The notes under the pieces are model-generated. The model had not been told where the DNA came from, did not search any database, and saw only the letters and a list, made by a program, of their open reading frames with translations. A stretch of DNA of 64,000 nt from LD21 sp963715785 (GTDB lineage Bacteria > Bacteroidota > Bacteroidia > Bacteroidales > VadinHA17). Position numbers and translations under genes: made by a program. Location of the stretch: positions 3,410,001 through 3,474,000 of the forward strand of contig OY970276.1 in assembly GCA_963715785.1 (NCBI GenBank), read 5' to 3'. This document shows positions 20,973-29,452 of this stretch, in pieces (positions within the stretch are counted from its first letter, which is position 1; each line of letters begins with the position of its first letter).

Positions 20973-21055
20973 GGCTACAACAATTAATTGGCGAATAAAG
21001 TTATGCCAAAAAATTGAAGAAATAATAGAATACCGATAAAAGTTGAACGGGGAAA

Positions 21056-21511
21056 TTAAATAAGAACCATTGATTCTTTCAGGATCTCACCTTTGTCATC
21101 AGTTCCGTAAATCTTGATACCGAGACTGACAGTTGGCACTCCGATCATATGAATTATTGGGTGAAGTTCATCCTTGAGATCTTCAGCTTCCATGTTATCA
21201 TAATCCTCAATATTGAAATAAAGATGAATCATGAGTGTATATTCACTGTCTTTTATTGACCCGAGCGTCTGTACTATCTTTGCCAGCCAGATTGCTGAAG
21301 CAGTATTGAAATATTCAAGATTCAAGCGCAGATTAGTGGTGGGCCTTGGGTGCTTAATATATTGAGTCACCCATTTGAGAACAGCTTCATAAATGATTGC
21401 AGCATTTTCCGGGATTGATTTTCCTGACATTATAAGCTCACCGGCGGGATAATTTAAATCTACCTGTGGTGTCTTGGCTGTCGGCTCGATAAATAAGTTT
21501 TTCAAATCCAC
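21056..21511 (-). CDS. siaC: SiaC family regulatory phosphoprotein (DUF1987)
   Basis: A 151-residue cytosolic protein of the DUF1987/SiaC family. In Pseudomonas, SiaC is phosphorylated by the SiaB kinase and tunes a diguanylate cyclase; here the partner is unknown. Family features are EPTAKTPQVDLNYPAGELIM at the start, GKSIPENAAIIYEAVLKWV, and LNLEYFNTASAIWLAKI, where the serine or threonine region corresponds to the phosphosite of the family. No SiaB, SiaA or GGDEF gene is next to it. The symbol is by homology only. It is divergent from argS with 238 bp between. Confidence 0.75.
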   Translation of the reverse strand: MDLKNLFIEPTAKTPQVDLNYPAGELIMSGKSIPENAAIIYEAVLKWVTQYIKHPRPTTNLRLNLEYFNTASAIWLAKIVQTLGSIKDSEYTLMIHLYFNIEDYDNMEAEDLKDELHPIIHMIGVPTVSLGIKIYGTDDKGEILKESMVLI

Positions 21512-21670
21512 CTTTTAATCTATTATTGATGATAAAGTTATAAAAAAATCATATTCAAATGTAAAATAACTTTTTTATTATAGCATTTTTCTTTATCAAA
21601 AAGAAAAGGCGAGTTGTCAAATAAAACATATGTTTAGTATAAACGTTTGAAATCTGCAAATGGAATCAAG

Positions 21671-21685
21671 TGCCCTTTTTGGGCA
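21671..21685. other. Small inverted repeat in the siaC-argS spacer
   Basis: TGCCC-TTTTT-GGGCA forms a 5-bp stem with a 5-nt loop between divergent siaC and argS. It lies upstream of the argS promoter box, so it does not terminate either gene. It could be an operator or have no role. Confidence 0.35.
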
Positions 21686-21717
21686 TGTTTTCGTGTGATT
21701 CAATATATTAAAATTAT

Positions 21718-21725
21718 TATCTTTG
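21718..21725 (+). promoter_or_regulatory. Candidate Bacteroidota -7 box for argS
   Basis: TATCTTTG fits TAnnTTTG exactly and lies 24 bp before the argS start. A TTTG -33 element at the normal spacing is not visible. Confidence 0.5.
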
Positions 21726-21749
21726 CAGCCTGAAATTTGTTAAGAAAAA

Positions 21750-23537
21750 ATGGAGATTGTTCTTAAAGAAAAAATTAAGGAAGCTGTTCAGGTTGTCTAC
21801 AATAGCGAAGTTAAGGATGACCTGATTCAGATCCAGGAGACAAGAAAAGATTTCAAGGGAGATTTTACTATAGTTGTTTTTCCGCTACTTCGTTATTCGA
21901 AGAACACCCCGGAAAAAACCGGCGAAACGATCGGGCTGTATCTTACGGAACATTTCCCGGCTGTTTCCGGATTTAATGTCATAAAAGGTTTCCTGAATCT
22001 TGAAATATCCGATGAATGGTGGGTTGAATATTTCAGATCGCTGACAAACGAAAAGACTCATCTGGGGCAAAGTCAGGTCTCAAAACCTGAGACCATTCTT
22101 GTTGAATATTCTTCTCCTAACACAAATAAGCCGTTACATCTCGGACATATACGCAATAATCTCCTGGGGTTCTCTCTTTACCGGATTCTTTCTGCATGCG
22201 GACACAAGGTGATAAAAACCAATATTGTAAATGACAGGGGAATCCATATCTGCAAATCAATGCTTGCCTGGCAAAAATTCGGAAATGGTGAAACGCCAGT
22301 CTCATCAGGAATTAAAGGTGATCATCTGGTAGGAAAATATTATGTTTTATTTGAGAAAAACTATAGAAGTCAGGTTGAGAAACTTGTTAGTGAGGGTGTT
22401 GATGAAGCTGAAGCAAGAAACTCCGCACCGCTCATGAAGGAAGCAAGGGAGATGCTGCTGAAATGGGAAGCAGGCGATAAAGAAGTGGTGGGTTTATGGA
22501 AAGTGATGAATTCCTGGGTATATGAAGGTTTTGATGAAACTTATAAAAAGCTTGGAGTGGATTTTGATAAAATCTACTATGAATCGGATACGTATAAGGT
22601 AGGAAAAGACATTGTTATCAAGGCTTTACATGATAAAATCCTTTACAGAAATGAAGATAGTTCGATATGGGCTGACCTCACTGAAGATGGACTCGATCAG
22701 AAGCTTTTGCTCCGGTCGGATGGCACGGCAGTATATATGACCCAGGATCTCGGAACAGCTGTGGACAGGCATACCGAATATAACTTCGATAAAAGTATCT
22801 ATGTTGTTGGAAATGAGCAAAACTATCATTTCCAGGTTCTTAAATCGCTTCTCAAAAGGATTGGATATAAATGGGCCGACGGGTTGATTCATTTCTCGTA
22901 TGGCATGGTAGAGCTTCCGGAGGGAAGAATGAAATCGCGCGAAGGGACTATAGTTGACGCAGATGACCTCATAAGGGAAATGCAGGAGACTGCGAGGGAT
23001 GTTTCGCTTGAACTTGGTAAGCTTGCGGATTTTTCCATTGAGGAAAAAGAAGATGTATTCAGAAAGATCGGGATGGGCGCTCTGAAGTATTACATACTTA
23101 AAGTGGATCCCAGGAAGAACATGACATTTAACCCGGCTGAGTCAATTGATTTTAATGGCAATACGGGTCCGTTTATTCAATACACATACACAAGAATACA
23201 ATCGGTATTCCGTAAGGCACATCAGATGGGAATTGATACTGAAAAGATTTCATTTACCGGTGCAAAAGCAGGCGTAAAAGAGATCGGTCTGATAAAATTA
23301 CTGCGAAAGTTTTCAGAAACTGTCTCAGCAGCCGCAGAAAGTTATAGTCCGGCTTTAATCGCAAATTATTGCTATGAACTTTCCCGGGAATATAACCAGT
23401 TTTATCACGATTTTTCAATCCTGGGGGAGAGTGATGAAGAAGTACGGAATTTCAGGCTTGTGCTATCGAGAGTGACCAGTGAAATTATTCATACAGGCAT
23501 GTGGCTTCTTGGTATTGAAATGCCGGAAAGGATGTAG
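21750..23537 (+). CDS. argS: Arginine--tRNA ligase
   Basis: Charges tRNA-Arg with arginine in the cytosol. The 595 residues comprise an N-terminal additional domain (1-110), the class I catalytic core with the HIGH-type motif HLGH (130-133, in NKPLHLGHIRNN) and the C-terminal DALR anticodon-binding domain (about 475-595, YTYTRIQSVFRKA onward). The KMSK region is the degenerate GRMKSREG, as usual in ArgRS. The start follows a good -7 box. A 7-bp tandem array begins at the base after the stop codon, then ffh starts 105 bp downstream on the same strand. Confidence 0.97.
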   Translation: MEIVLKEKIKEAVQVVYNSEVKDDLIQIQETRKDFKGDFTIVVFPLLRYSKNTPEKTGETIGLYLTEHFPAVSGFNVIKGFLNLEISDEWWVEYFRSLTNEKTHLGQSQVSKPETILVEYSSPNTNKPLHLGHIRNNLLGFSLYRILSACGHKVIKTNIVNDRGIHICKSMLAWQKFGNGETPVSSGIKGDHLVGKYYVLFEKNYRSQVEKLVSEGVDEAEARNSAPLMKEAREMLLKWEAGDKEVVGLWKVMNSWVYEGFDETYKKLGVDFDKIYYESDTYKVGKDIVIKALHDKILYRNEDSSIWADLTEDGLDQKLLLRSDGTAVYMTQDLGTAVDRHTEYNFDKSIYVVGNEQNYHFQVLKSLLKRIGYKWADGLIHFSYGMVELPEGRMKSREGTIVDADDLIREMQETARDVSLELGKLADFSIEEKEDVFRKIGMGALKYYILKVDPRKNMTFNPAESIDFNGNTGPFIQYTYTRIQSVFRKAHQMGIDTEKISFTGAKAGVKEIGLIKLLRKFSETVSAAAESYSPALIANYCYELSREYNQFYHDFSILGESDEEVRNFRLVLSRVTSEIIHTGMWLLGIEMPERM

Positions 23538-23610
23538 GAGTGAGGAGAGGGGTGTGAGGTGTGAGGTGTGAGGAATAAGAAGTGAGGTGTGAGGAGTGAG
23601 GAGTGAGGAG
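23538..23610. repeat. 7-bp tandem array starting at the argS stop codon
   Basis: Ten contiguous 7-bp units (GAGTGAG, GAGAGGG, GTGTGAG x3, GAATAAG, AAGTGAG, GTGTGAG, GAGTGAG x2) run from 23538 to 23607, plus a partial GAG. The first base follows directly on the TAG of argS. Nine of the ten units contain TGA or TAA, and because the period is 7 these stops fall in all three frames. Confidence 0.93.
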
Positions 23611-23620
23611 TATTTACAAT

Positions 23621-23641
23621 AAACGAAAAACGATAAACGAT
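23621..23641. repeat. Short 7-bp array abutting the ffh start
   Basis: Three units (AAACGAA, AAACGAT, AAACGAT) end one base before the ATG of ffh at 23643. The same 7-bp period as the array after argS suggests a related origin. Confidence 0.75.
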
Positions 23642-23642
23642 A

Positions 23643-24962
23643 ATGTTTGAAAATTTAAGTGACAGGCTGGAAAAATCCTTTAAGCTATTAAAGGGACAGG
23701 GCAGGATATCTGAAATAAATATTGCTGAGACACTTAAGGAAGTTCGCCGGGCTTTGCTCGATGCCGATGTCAATTTTAAGATCGCAAAACAATTCACTGA
23801 TACTGTCAAGCAGAAAGCAATAGGTCAGGAAGTTCTGAATTCTGTCAATCCGTCACAGATGATGGTTAAAATTGTCCATGACGAGCTGGTCGACCTCATG
23901 GGCGGGGATAAAACAGATCTTAATATTAAGATTAATCCTTCGGTCATTCTTATTGCCGGATTGCAGGGATCAGGAAAAACAACATTCAGCGGAAAACTTG
24001 CCAAATGGGTAAAGACAAAGAGAGGCAAAAATCCTCTTCTGGTTGCCTGTGACGTTTATAGACCCGCCGCTATTGAACAGTTAAAAATAATCGGTACTCA
24101 GATCGAGGTACCTGTTTATACTGAGGATGGAAATATGAGCCCTGTCAGTATTGCGCGGAATGCTGTAAAAGAGGCTAAAAAGTCCGGGTACGATCTGGTG
24201 ATTATTGATACCGCCGGGCGTCTTGCAATCGATGAGGAGATGATGAAGGAAATTTCATCAGTTAAGGATGCAGTAAGCCCTCACGAAATACTTTTTGTCG
24301 TTGATTCAATGACAGGACAGGACGCGGTCATTACTGCCAGGGAATTTAACGAAAGGCTTGATTTTGATGGAGTTGTATTGACAAAACTCGATGGTGATAC
24401 AAGGGGTGGAGCTGCTCTTTCCATCAAATCAGTGGTCAACAAACCTATCAAGTTTGTCAGTTCAGGCGAAAAGATGGAGGCAATTGATATCTTCTACCCC
24501 GACAGAATGGCTGACAGGATCCTGGGGATGGGCGATATAGTTTCCCTGGTAGAGAAGGCACAGGAGCAATATGATACTGAAGAGGCCAGAAAGCTCCAGA
24601 AAAAAATTTCAAAAGACCAGTTCGATTTCAATGATTTCATATCACAGATCCAGCAGATAAAGAAAATGGGAAATGTCAAAGACCTTATGGCTATGATCCC
24701 GGGCGTAGGCAAAGCAGTAAAAGATCTGGATATAGACGATAATGCATTCAAGGGCATCGAAGCAATAATAAGAAGCATGACACCGCAGGAAAGAGTCAAT
24801 CCGGTCGTTCTGAACGGCAGCAGAAGGAAAAGAATCGCCACCGGCAGCGGAACGACAGTACAGGAGGTGAATAAGCTTCTGAAACAGTTCGACGAAACAA
24901 AAAAAATGATGAAGATGATGACAAAGGGCGGAAATGCTGCGAGGCTCATGGGTAAGAAATAA
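23643..24962 (+). CDS. ffh: Signal recognition particle protein Ffh
   Basis: GTPase that, with 4.5S RNA, binds signal sequences of nascent membrane proteins and delivers ribosomes to FtsY. The 439 residues show the N domain (1-95), G domain with P-loop GLQGSGKTT (106-114), DVYRPAAIEQL, DTAGRL and TKLDGDTRGGAALS, and the methionine-rich M domain (about 300-439) with MKMMTKGGNAARLMGKK at the end. It is followed after 8 bp by folD, so the two are probably cotranscribed. No SRP RNA gene was recognised in the window. Confidence 0.97.
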   Translation: MFENLSDRLEKSFKLLKGQGRISEINIAETLKEVRRALLDADVNFKIAKQFTDTVKQKAIGQEVLNSVNPSQMMVKIVHDELVDLMGGDKTDLNIKINPSVILIAGLQGSGKTTFSGKLAKWVKTKRGKNPLLVACDVYRPAAIEQLKIIGTQIEVPVYTEDGNMSPVSIARNAVKEAKKSGYDLVIIDTAGRLAIDEEMMKEISSVKDAVSPHEILFVVDSMTGQDAVITAREFNERLDFDGVVLTKLDGDTRGGAALSIKSVVNKPIKFVSSGEKMEAIDIFYPDRMADRILGMGDIVSLVEKAQEQYDTEEARKLQKKISKDQFDFNDFISQIQQIKKMGNVKDLMAMIPGVGKAVKDLDIDDNAFKGIEAIIRSMTPQERVNPVVLNGSRRKRIATGSGTTVQEVNKLLKQFDETKKMMKMMTKGGNAARLMGKK

Positions 24963-24970
24963 TATTCAAT

Positions 24971-25855
24971 ATGTATACGACCATTGACGGTAAGAAAGTA
25001 GCATCTGAAATTAAAAGGGAAATTGCCGGGGAAGTTGCAGAAATGATAGCGAAAGGAGGAAAGCCCCCTCATCTTGCAGCTATTCTTGTAGGTAATGACG
25101 GATCAAGTGAAACCTATGTTGCTAACAAAGTAAAGGACTGCGCTGAGGTTGGCTTCAAATCGACGCTCATCAGGTTCAGCAATGATATTTCTGAGAAGGT
25201 TTTGCTTGCAAAAATTGACCAGCTGAATAATGACAGGGATGTTGACGGATTCATAGTTCAACTGCCATTGCCATCTCACATATCTGAAAATAAAGTAATT
25301 AAATCTATTGATCCTGACAAGGATGCGGACGGTTTCCACCCGGTTAACATAGGCAGTATGGTAATCGGTCTGCAGGGATACCTGCCTGCCACACCATTCG
25401 GTATTGTAGAGCTCATCAAAAGGTATGGAATCCATACCTCAGGAAAAAACTGCGTGGTGATCGGCCGGAGCAATATTGTCGGACGCCCTGTAAGCATTCT
25501 TCTCTCGCAAAAGGGAATGGATGCGACTGTAACGGTTGTTCACAGCCGGACAGATAATATAAAAGAGATTGTCAGACAGGCCGACATTATTATTGCTGCT
25601 ATAGGGTCTCCAGCTTTTGTTACTGAAGACATGGTCAAAACAGGAGCAGTCGTAATTGATGTGGGTACCACCCGCGTTCCCAACCCTCAATCGAAGTCAG
25701 GTTTTACGCTGAAAGGAGATGTTGATTTTGAGAATGTGGCTCCGAAATGCTCTTATATTACACCAGTACCGGGAGGAGTAGGGCCAATGACCAGGGTGTC
25801 ACTGCTGAGGAATACCCTGGTTGCAGCAAAGAAAAATATGGGACAGGTTTTCTAA
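24971..25855 (+). CDS. folD: Methylenetetrahydrofolate dehydrogenase / methenyltetrahydrofolate cyclohydrolase
   Basis: Bifunctional cytosolic enzyme that interconverts methylene-, methenyl- and 10-formyl-tetrahydrofolate. The 294 residues carry the catalytic pair Y49 and K53 (ETYVANKVKDC), the family signature DGFIVQLPLPSH, the nucleotide-binding segment VVIGRSNIVGRPVSILL, and the closing TPVPGGVGPMTRVSLL. It follows ffh by 8 bp. Its stop overlaps the stop of the convergent lipoprotein gene by 4 bp. Confidence 0.97.
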   Translation: MYTTIDGKKVASEIKREIAGEVAEMIAKGGKPPHLAAILVGNDGSSETYVANKVKDCAEVGFKSTLIRFSNDISEKVLLAKIDQLNNDRDVDGFIVQLPLPSHISENKVIKSIDPDKDADGFHPVNIGSMVIGLQGYLPATPFGIVELIKRYGIHTSGKNCVVIGRSNIVGRPVSILLSQKGMDATVTVVHSRTDNIKEIVRQADIIIAAIGSPAFVTEDMVKTGAVVIDVGTTRVPNPQSKSGFTLKGDVDFENVAPKCSYITPVPGGVGPMTRVSLLRNTLVAAKKNMGQVF

Positions 25856-26859
25856 TTATTCAAAGGAAAATCAACACCGGTAAAATATAAATCAAAACCG
25901 CCTTTTCCACCGGGTCTGTTGGAAGAAAATATAAGGAACTTATTTGTAAAATACTTGTCATAGCCCAGGACCGGCCTGTATTCATCCGCAGAGCTGTTAA
26001 CACGGGGACCGAAATTTACCGGAGCACCCCATTTGCCATTTTTCAGAACAGAATAATAAAGGTCAAAGCCGCCCAGGCCGCCTTCCCTGTTTGACGTAAA
26101 TACCATTATATTTTTGAATATGAAGGGGCATTTATCATCAAAAGAGCTATTTATACTGTCAGTTCTGGAAGGAAGAATGTAATCGAGACTAAACCATGAA
26201 GGAAGATCCTTCCCGGCCGGTTTTGCAAGCGAATAAATATCATAATTCCCATCCTTGTCCGATGAATAATAAGCAGTATCCTGAGCAGTGTTAAAACACA
26301 GATATGCATCATTCGAACCGGAGTTCATGATCTTAACCGGGAAAGGGCCCGAGATAGCCGGAAGAATTGCACCATATTCAGGTTCATTTTGCAGATAAAA
26401 CAGATCGAGATTGCCCGCCGTGTTTACTGAAGAGAGTATTAGATATTCATACCCGTCTTCTGTGCTGAACATTCTGTATGGTCCGAAATCATTGCCCGGA
26501 GTAACTGCTGTTCTGATCAATTTATCGAGAAATGGATCTGTGGTCATCGCCGATTTGAATGTAAATTCACCTGAAGACTGATCGAACGTATAAGTTATGC
26601 TTCCCTGTTCAAGATCAAACTGTCCGCCAGAGCTTTTTCTGTTACTGGAAAAAACTATGGGTAAAGTCCCATTTAACTGGTATAAAGCAGTATTGTAGTC
26701 ATCATAGGCAGAGTTGATATCTGTAATATTCAGAACTGTATCGGGGAAGGTGCCTTTGGGATATTTGATCGGATTCTCTGATTTTTTGCAATCGGTTAAA
26801 TAAATTGAAATCAATATTACAAGAAAGCTCAGAAAAACGGTTAATCCTGATTTTTTCAT
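25852..26859 (-). CDS. PD40 beta-propeller lipoprotein
   Basis: A 335-residue exported lipoprotein. A hydrophobic leader ends in a lipobox-like TDC near residue 24, followed by repeated PD40/WD40-like blades: ALYQLNGTLPIVFSSNRKSS, YLCFNTAQDTAYYSSDKDG, MVFTSNREGGLGGFDLYYS and FLIFSSNRPGGKGGFDLYFT. Such propellers are known in Tol- and OmpA-associated envelope proteins, but no OmpA domain or Tol gene is beside this one, so the role is open. It converges on folD with a 4-bp overlap and is divergent from the TPR gene. Confidence 0.8.
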   Translation of the reverse strand: MKKSGLTVFLSFLVILISIYLTDCKKSENPIKYPKGTFPDTVLNITDINSAYDDYNTALYQLNGTLPIVFSSNRKSSGGQFDLEQGSITYTFDQSSGEFTFKSAMTTDPFLDKLIRTAVTPGNDFGPYRMFSTEDGYEYLILSSVNTAGNLDLFYLQNEPEYGAILPAISGPFPVKIMNSGSNDAYLCFNTAQDTAYYSSDKDGNYDIYSLAKPAGKDLPSWFSLDYILPSRTDSINSSFDDKCPFIFKNIMVFTSNREGGLGGFDLYYSVLKNGKWGAPVNFGPRVNSSADEYRPVLGYDKYFTNKFLIFSSNRPGGKGGFDLYFTGVDFPLNN

Positions 26860-26888
26860 TCGGAGTGATTTTTATTAACTCATCATCA

Positions 26889-26896
26889 CAAATGTA
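26889..26896 (-). promoter_or_regulatory. Candidate -7 box for the PD40 lipoprotein gene
   Basis: Read on the minus strand, TACATTTG fits TAnnTTTG exactly, 30 bp before the start codon. The stem of the hairpin at 26913-26932 covers the place where a -33 element would lie; no TTTG is seen there. Confidence 0.42.
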
Positions 26897-26912
26897 TTAA
26901 TATAAAATGAAA

Positions 26913-26932
26913 AACCGGGAGGTCGCCCGGTT
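26913..26932 (-). terminator. Orphan terminator-like hairpin
   Basis: A 7-bp stem AACCGGG/CCCGGTT with a 6-nt loop is followed on the minus strand by a T-rich run (GGTTTTTCATTTT). No annotated minus-strand gene lies upstream of it. It may end an unannotated small transcript from the 334-bp spacer (26860-27193), or act as an operator over the lipoprotein promoter. The rest of the spacer is AT-rich, and I see no gene in it. Confidence 0.5.
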
Positions 26933-27165
26933 CTTCGAAGGTAGAATTTAGGTTAATTCTAGGGTAAATAGGGTATGATTTTTCTAAAATATTTCAGTTT
27001 TACAATTAATAGATGAATATTTTATACCACAGGTTGCGTCAGCTTTTAATTTATTTTTAATATATAAGCGTTTTATTTGTACATAACTGTTTGTCAAATG
27101 GTTAAAAAAAAGTTAAAATGTTAATAATTGATTATCTGAGTAAACAGCCTTATAAAAAATAGTAT

Positions 27166-27173
27166 TAATTTTG
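27166..27173 (+). promoter_or_regulatory. Candidate -7 box for the TPR gene
   Basis: TAATTTTG fits TAnnTTTG exactly and lies 20 bp before the ATG at 27194. A -33 TTTG is not visible at the usual spacing. Confidence 0.45.
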
Positions 27174-27193
27174 TAGACATATTTTTGTGAGCC

Positions 27194-28606
27194 ATGGAAG
27201 ATGATAAGTTTGGGTTTTCCTACGAGGAAGAGGTGAAGCATGCGGTACAGAAGTTCGAGAAAATGAGAAAGAATAATGAGAATTATTTTTTTGATGTAAT
27301 TGAATTTGAGACTATTATTGATTATTATATAGAGAGCAATAATTCCATTAAAGCATTTGAAGCTGCCACATTAGCCAGCGAGCAGCATCCTAATTCAGTT
27401 TCAATTCAATTGAGGAAGGCAAGGGTCCTTCTGGATAAAGGGAGGGCTGTTGAAGCTCTCAGGTTATTGAAGAAGCTCGAGAGTATTGAGCCTGGAAACC
27501 ATGAGATCTATATTGCCAAGGGAACTGCGCTGGGCATGCTGGGTGATATCCAGGGAGCAAAAAAGATGTTCGATTTTTCCCTCACTCTTGACTCCGAAGA
27601 TGTTGAAAATATTCTCTTTGCAATTACTTCCGTATTGCAAAACCTGAATTATTATGAGCATCTGATACCATATATGGAAAAGCTCATTGAAATGGAACCT
27701 GAATTCAATGCTCATCTGTATGATATGGCTTATGCTTATGAAAAGATTGAGGATTTTGAGAACAGCATTATATATTACCTGAAATATCTCGAAGAGGAAC
27801 CATTTTCTGACAGTGCCTGGTATAATCTCGGTATTATATATAATAAGCTCGAACTTTATGATAAAGCGATGGAAGCATATGATTATGCACTCGCAATCAA
27901 CTCTCAGAATACCTTCGCAATCTTCAATAAAGGAAATATTCTCAGTAATCTGGAGAGGTATGCCGAAGCCATTCCTGTTTACCATGAGTACCTGGAAAAT
28001 GAGCCTGAAAGCTTCGAAGCTATGACTTACCTTGCTGAATGCTACGAGAAAATAGGAGAGGTGATAATGGCCCGCAAATATTACCAGGAAGCCATTGAGC
28101 TTGCGCCTGAATTTGCAGACCCATGGTTCGGACTTGGTGTAATTGCCTTGAATACAGGCAATATTGATGACAGCCTGATATTTTTCAGGAAAGCTGTCAG
28201 GCTTGATGATGAAAATCCGGAGATATGGTATTTGCTTGGGAAGGCCCACTATTCCAAAGGTGAGAAAAAGGCAGCTTTAAGATGCTTCAGGGAAGCGCTT
28301 AAGCTTGATTCATATTATGATGAAGTGTGGGTGGATCTTGGTACATTAATACTTAAGGATGGCCTTTCTGAAAAAGCTCTTCCATATCTTGAACATGCAT
28401 ATAAAGTAACAGGCGATATTCCCGGAATAAACTATCTGCTTGCTTCATTTTATCTTCATTCCGGATCAACTGATAAAGCCTTCAGGCACCTATCGCTGGC
28501 TTTAAATCTTGATAAAGAACTATTCACTGATTTTGAAGAAATCTTTCCTGTCAGACTTTTTAACAGGAAGATTAAAAAGCTTCTTGAGAGTTTTGACCTA
28601 TATTAG
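27194..28606 (+). CDS. Tetratricopeptide repeat protein
   Basis: A 470-residue soluble protein without signal peptide, made almost entirely of TPR units from about residue 45 to 440. Clear repeats are AWYNLGIIYNKLELYDKAME, FAIFNKGNILSNLERYAEAI, EAMTYLAECYEKIGEVIMAR, DPWFGLGVIALNTGNIDDSL and EIWYLLGKAHYSKGEKKAAL. An N-terminal acidic segment (EDDKFGFSYEEEVKHAVQKF) precedes them. It likely serves as a protein-interaction scaffold; no partner can be named. The frameshifted phosphosulfolactate synthase gene begins 26 bp downstream, so an operon with it and aroE is possible. Confidence 0.85.
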   Translation: MEDDKFGFSYEEEVKHAVQKFEKMRKNNENYFFDVIEFETIIDYYIESNNSIKAFEAATLASEQHPNSVSIQLRKARVLLDKGRAVEALRLLKKLESIEPGNHEIYIAKGTALGMLGDIQGAKKMFDFSLTLDSEDVENILFAITSVLQNLNYYEHLIPYMEKLIEMEPEFNAHLYDMAYAYEKIEDFENSIIYYLKYLEEEPFSDSAWYNLGIIYNKLELYDKAMEAYDYALAINSQNTFAIFNKGNILSNLERYAEAIPVYHEYLENEPESFEAMTYLAECYEKIGEVIMARKYYQEAIELAPEFADPWFGLGVIALNTGNIDDSLIFFRKAVRLDDENPEIWYLLGKAHYSKGEKKAALRCFREALKLDSYYDEVWVDLGTLILKDGLSEKALPYLEHAYKVTGDIPGINYLLASFYLHSGSTDKAFRHLSLALNLDKELFTDFEEIFPVRLFNRKIKKLLESFDLY

Positions 28607-28632
28607 CCTTTTATTTTAATTAACCTGATTTA

Positions 28633-29409
28633 ATGATGCAGCAACTCCCGTTTATTCCTGAAAGGCCTTTAAAGCCAAGAAATTCAGGTATCACGATGGT
28701 AATGGATAAAGGATTGAGTGTAAGGGAAGCTGAAGACTTTATGTCGGTAGGCAGCGAATATACCGATTATGTGAAGCTTGGCTTTGGTACATCGATCATT
28801 ACACCCGGATTTGAAAAGAAAATATTAATATATAAACGGGCAGGCGCAATACCTTATTTTGGAGGCACGCTCTTCGAAGCATTCATTATTCGGAATATGT
28901 TCAGGGAGTTTGTTGAGTTCCTCGATAAATATGAAATAGAACTTGTTGAAGTGTCCGACGGATCATATGATATCGAACATAAAAGGAAACTCGAGTATAT
29001 CTCAAAGCTCAAAGAACGAGGCACTGTCATTTCAGAGGTTGGCTCAAAGAAAAAGAACGTGGTATATTCGCCTGAAGAGTGGGTTGCATATGATGAAATC
29101 TGAATTGTCTGCGGGTTCTGTAAAAGTCATTGCCGAAGCAAGAGAATCAGGCACCATTGGGATCTACAATGAAGATGGGTCGGTCAATAATACGATTATA
29201 TGCGGTATTGCCGAACATGTAAAGCTCGAAAATGTGATATGGGAAGCTCCGCTAAAATCACAACAATCCTGGTTCATAAAAAATTTCGGGGCAAATGTGA
29301 ACCTTGGAAATATTGCTCCGCATGAAATCATATCCACTGGAATCATTAAGGCTTGGACTTCGCGGCAGATACATTCTTTCAGTTCCTGCCCAATGAAATG
29401 AAACAGTAG
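28633..29409 (+). pseudogene. comA: Phosphosulfolactate synthase, frameshifted
   Basis: The family (ComA) adds sulfite to phosphoenolpyruvate to give phosphosulfolactate; in methanogens this starts coenzyme M synthesis, and in bacteria it leads to sulfolactate or related sulfonates. Readable parts are NSGITMVMDKGLSVREAEDF, YTDYVKLGFGTSIITP, IPYFGGTLFEAFI and ELVEVSDGS. In other frames follow MMKSELSAGSVKVIAEARES, then NLGNIAPHEII and the tail DTFFQFLPNEMKQ ending at 29409. Frame breaks lie near 29080, 29347 and 29366. The flanking TPR gene and aroE are intact, so this may be either real decay or local sequence error. The reconstructed protein has the usual 250-260 residues. Confidence 0.78.
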
Positions 29410-29452
29410 GGAGTTTATTCCTGTAAAATAATCATCAACGAATAACAGCCAA

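Noticed and set aside
21671..21685. Hairpin TGCCC-TTTTT-GGGCA as a terminator
   Set aside because: Both neighbouring genes are transcribed away from it, so it terminates neither.
24494..25072. Minus-strand open frame of 192 codons, rich in Phe, Ser and Ile, across the end of ffh and the start of folD
   Set aside because: It is antisense to two clear genes; the composition mirrors their lysine- and glutamate-rich codons.
27464..28249. Minus-strand open frame of 261 codons opposite the TPR gene
   Set aside because: The plus-strand TPR repeats are unmistakable; the antisense frame has no recognisable domain and arises from codon bias of the repeats.
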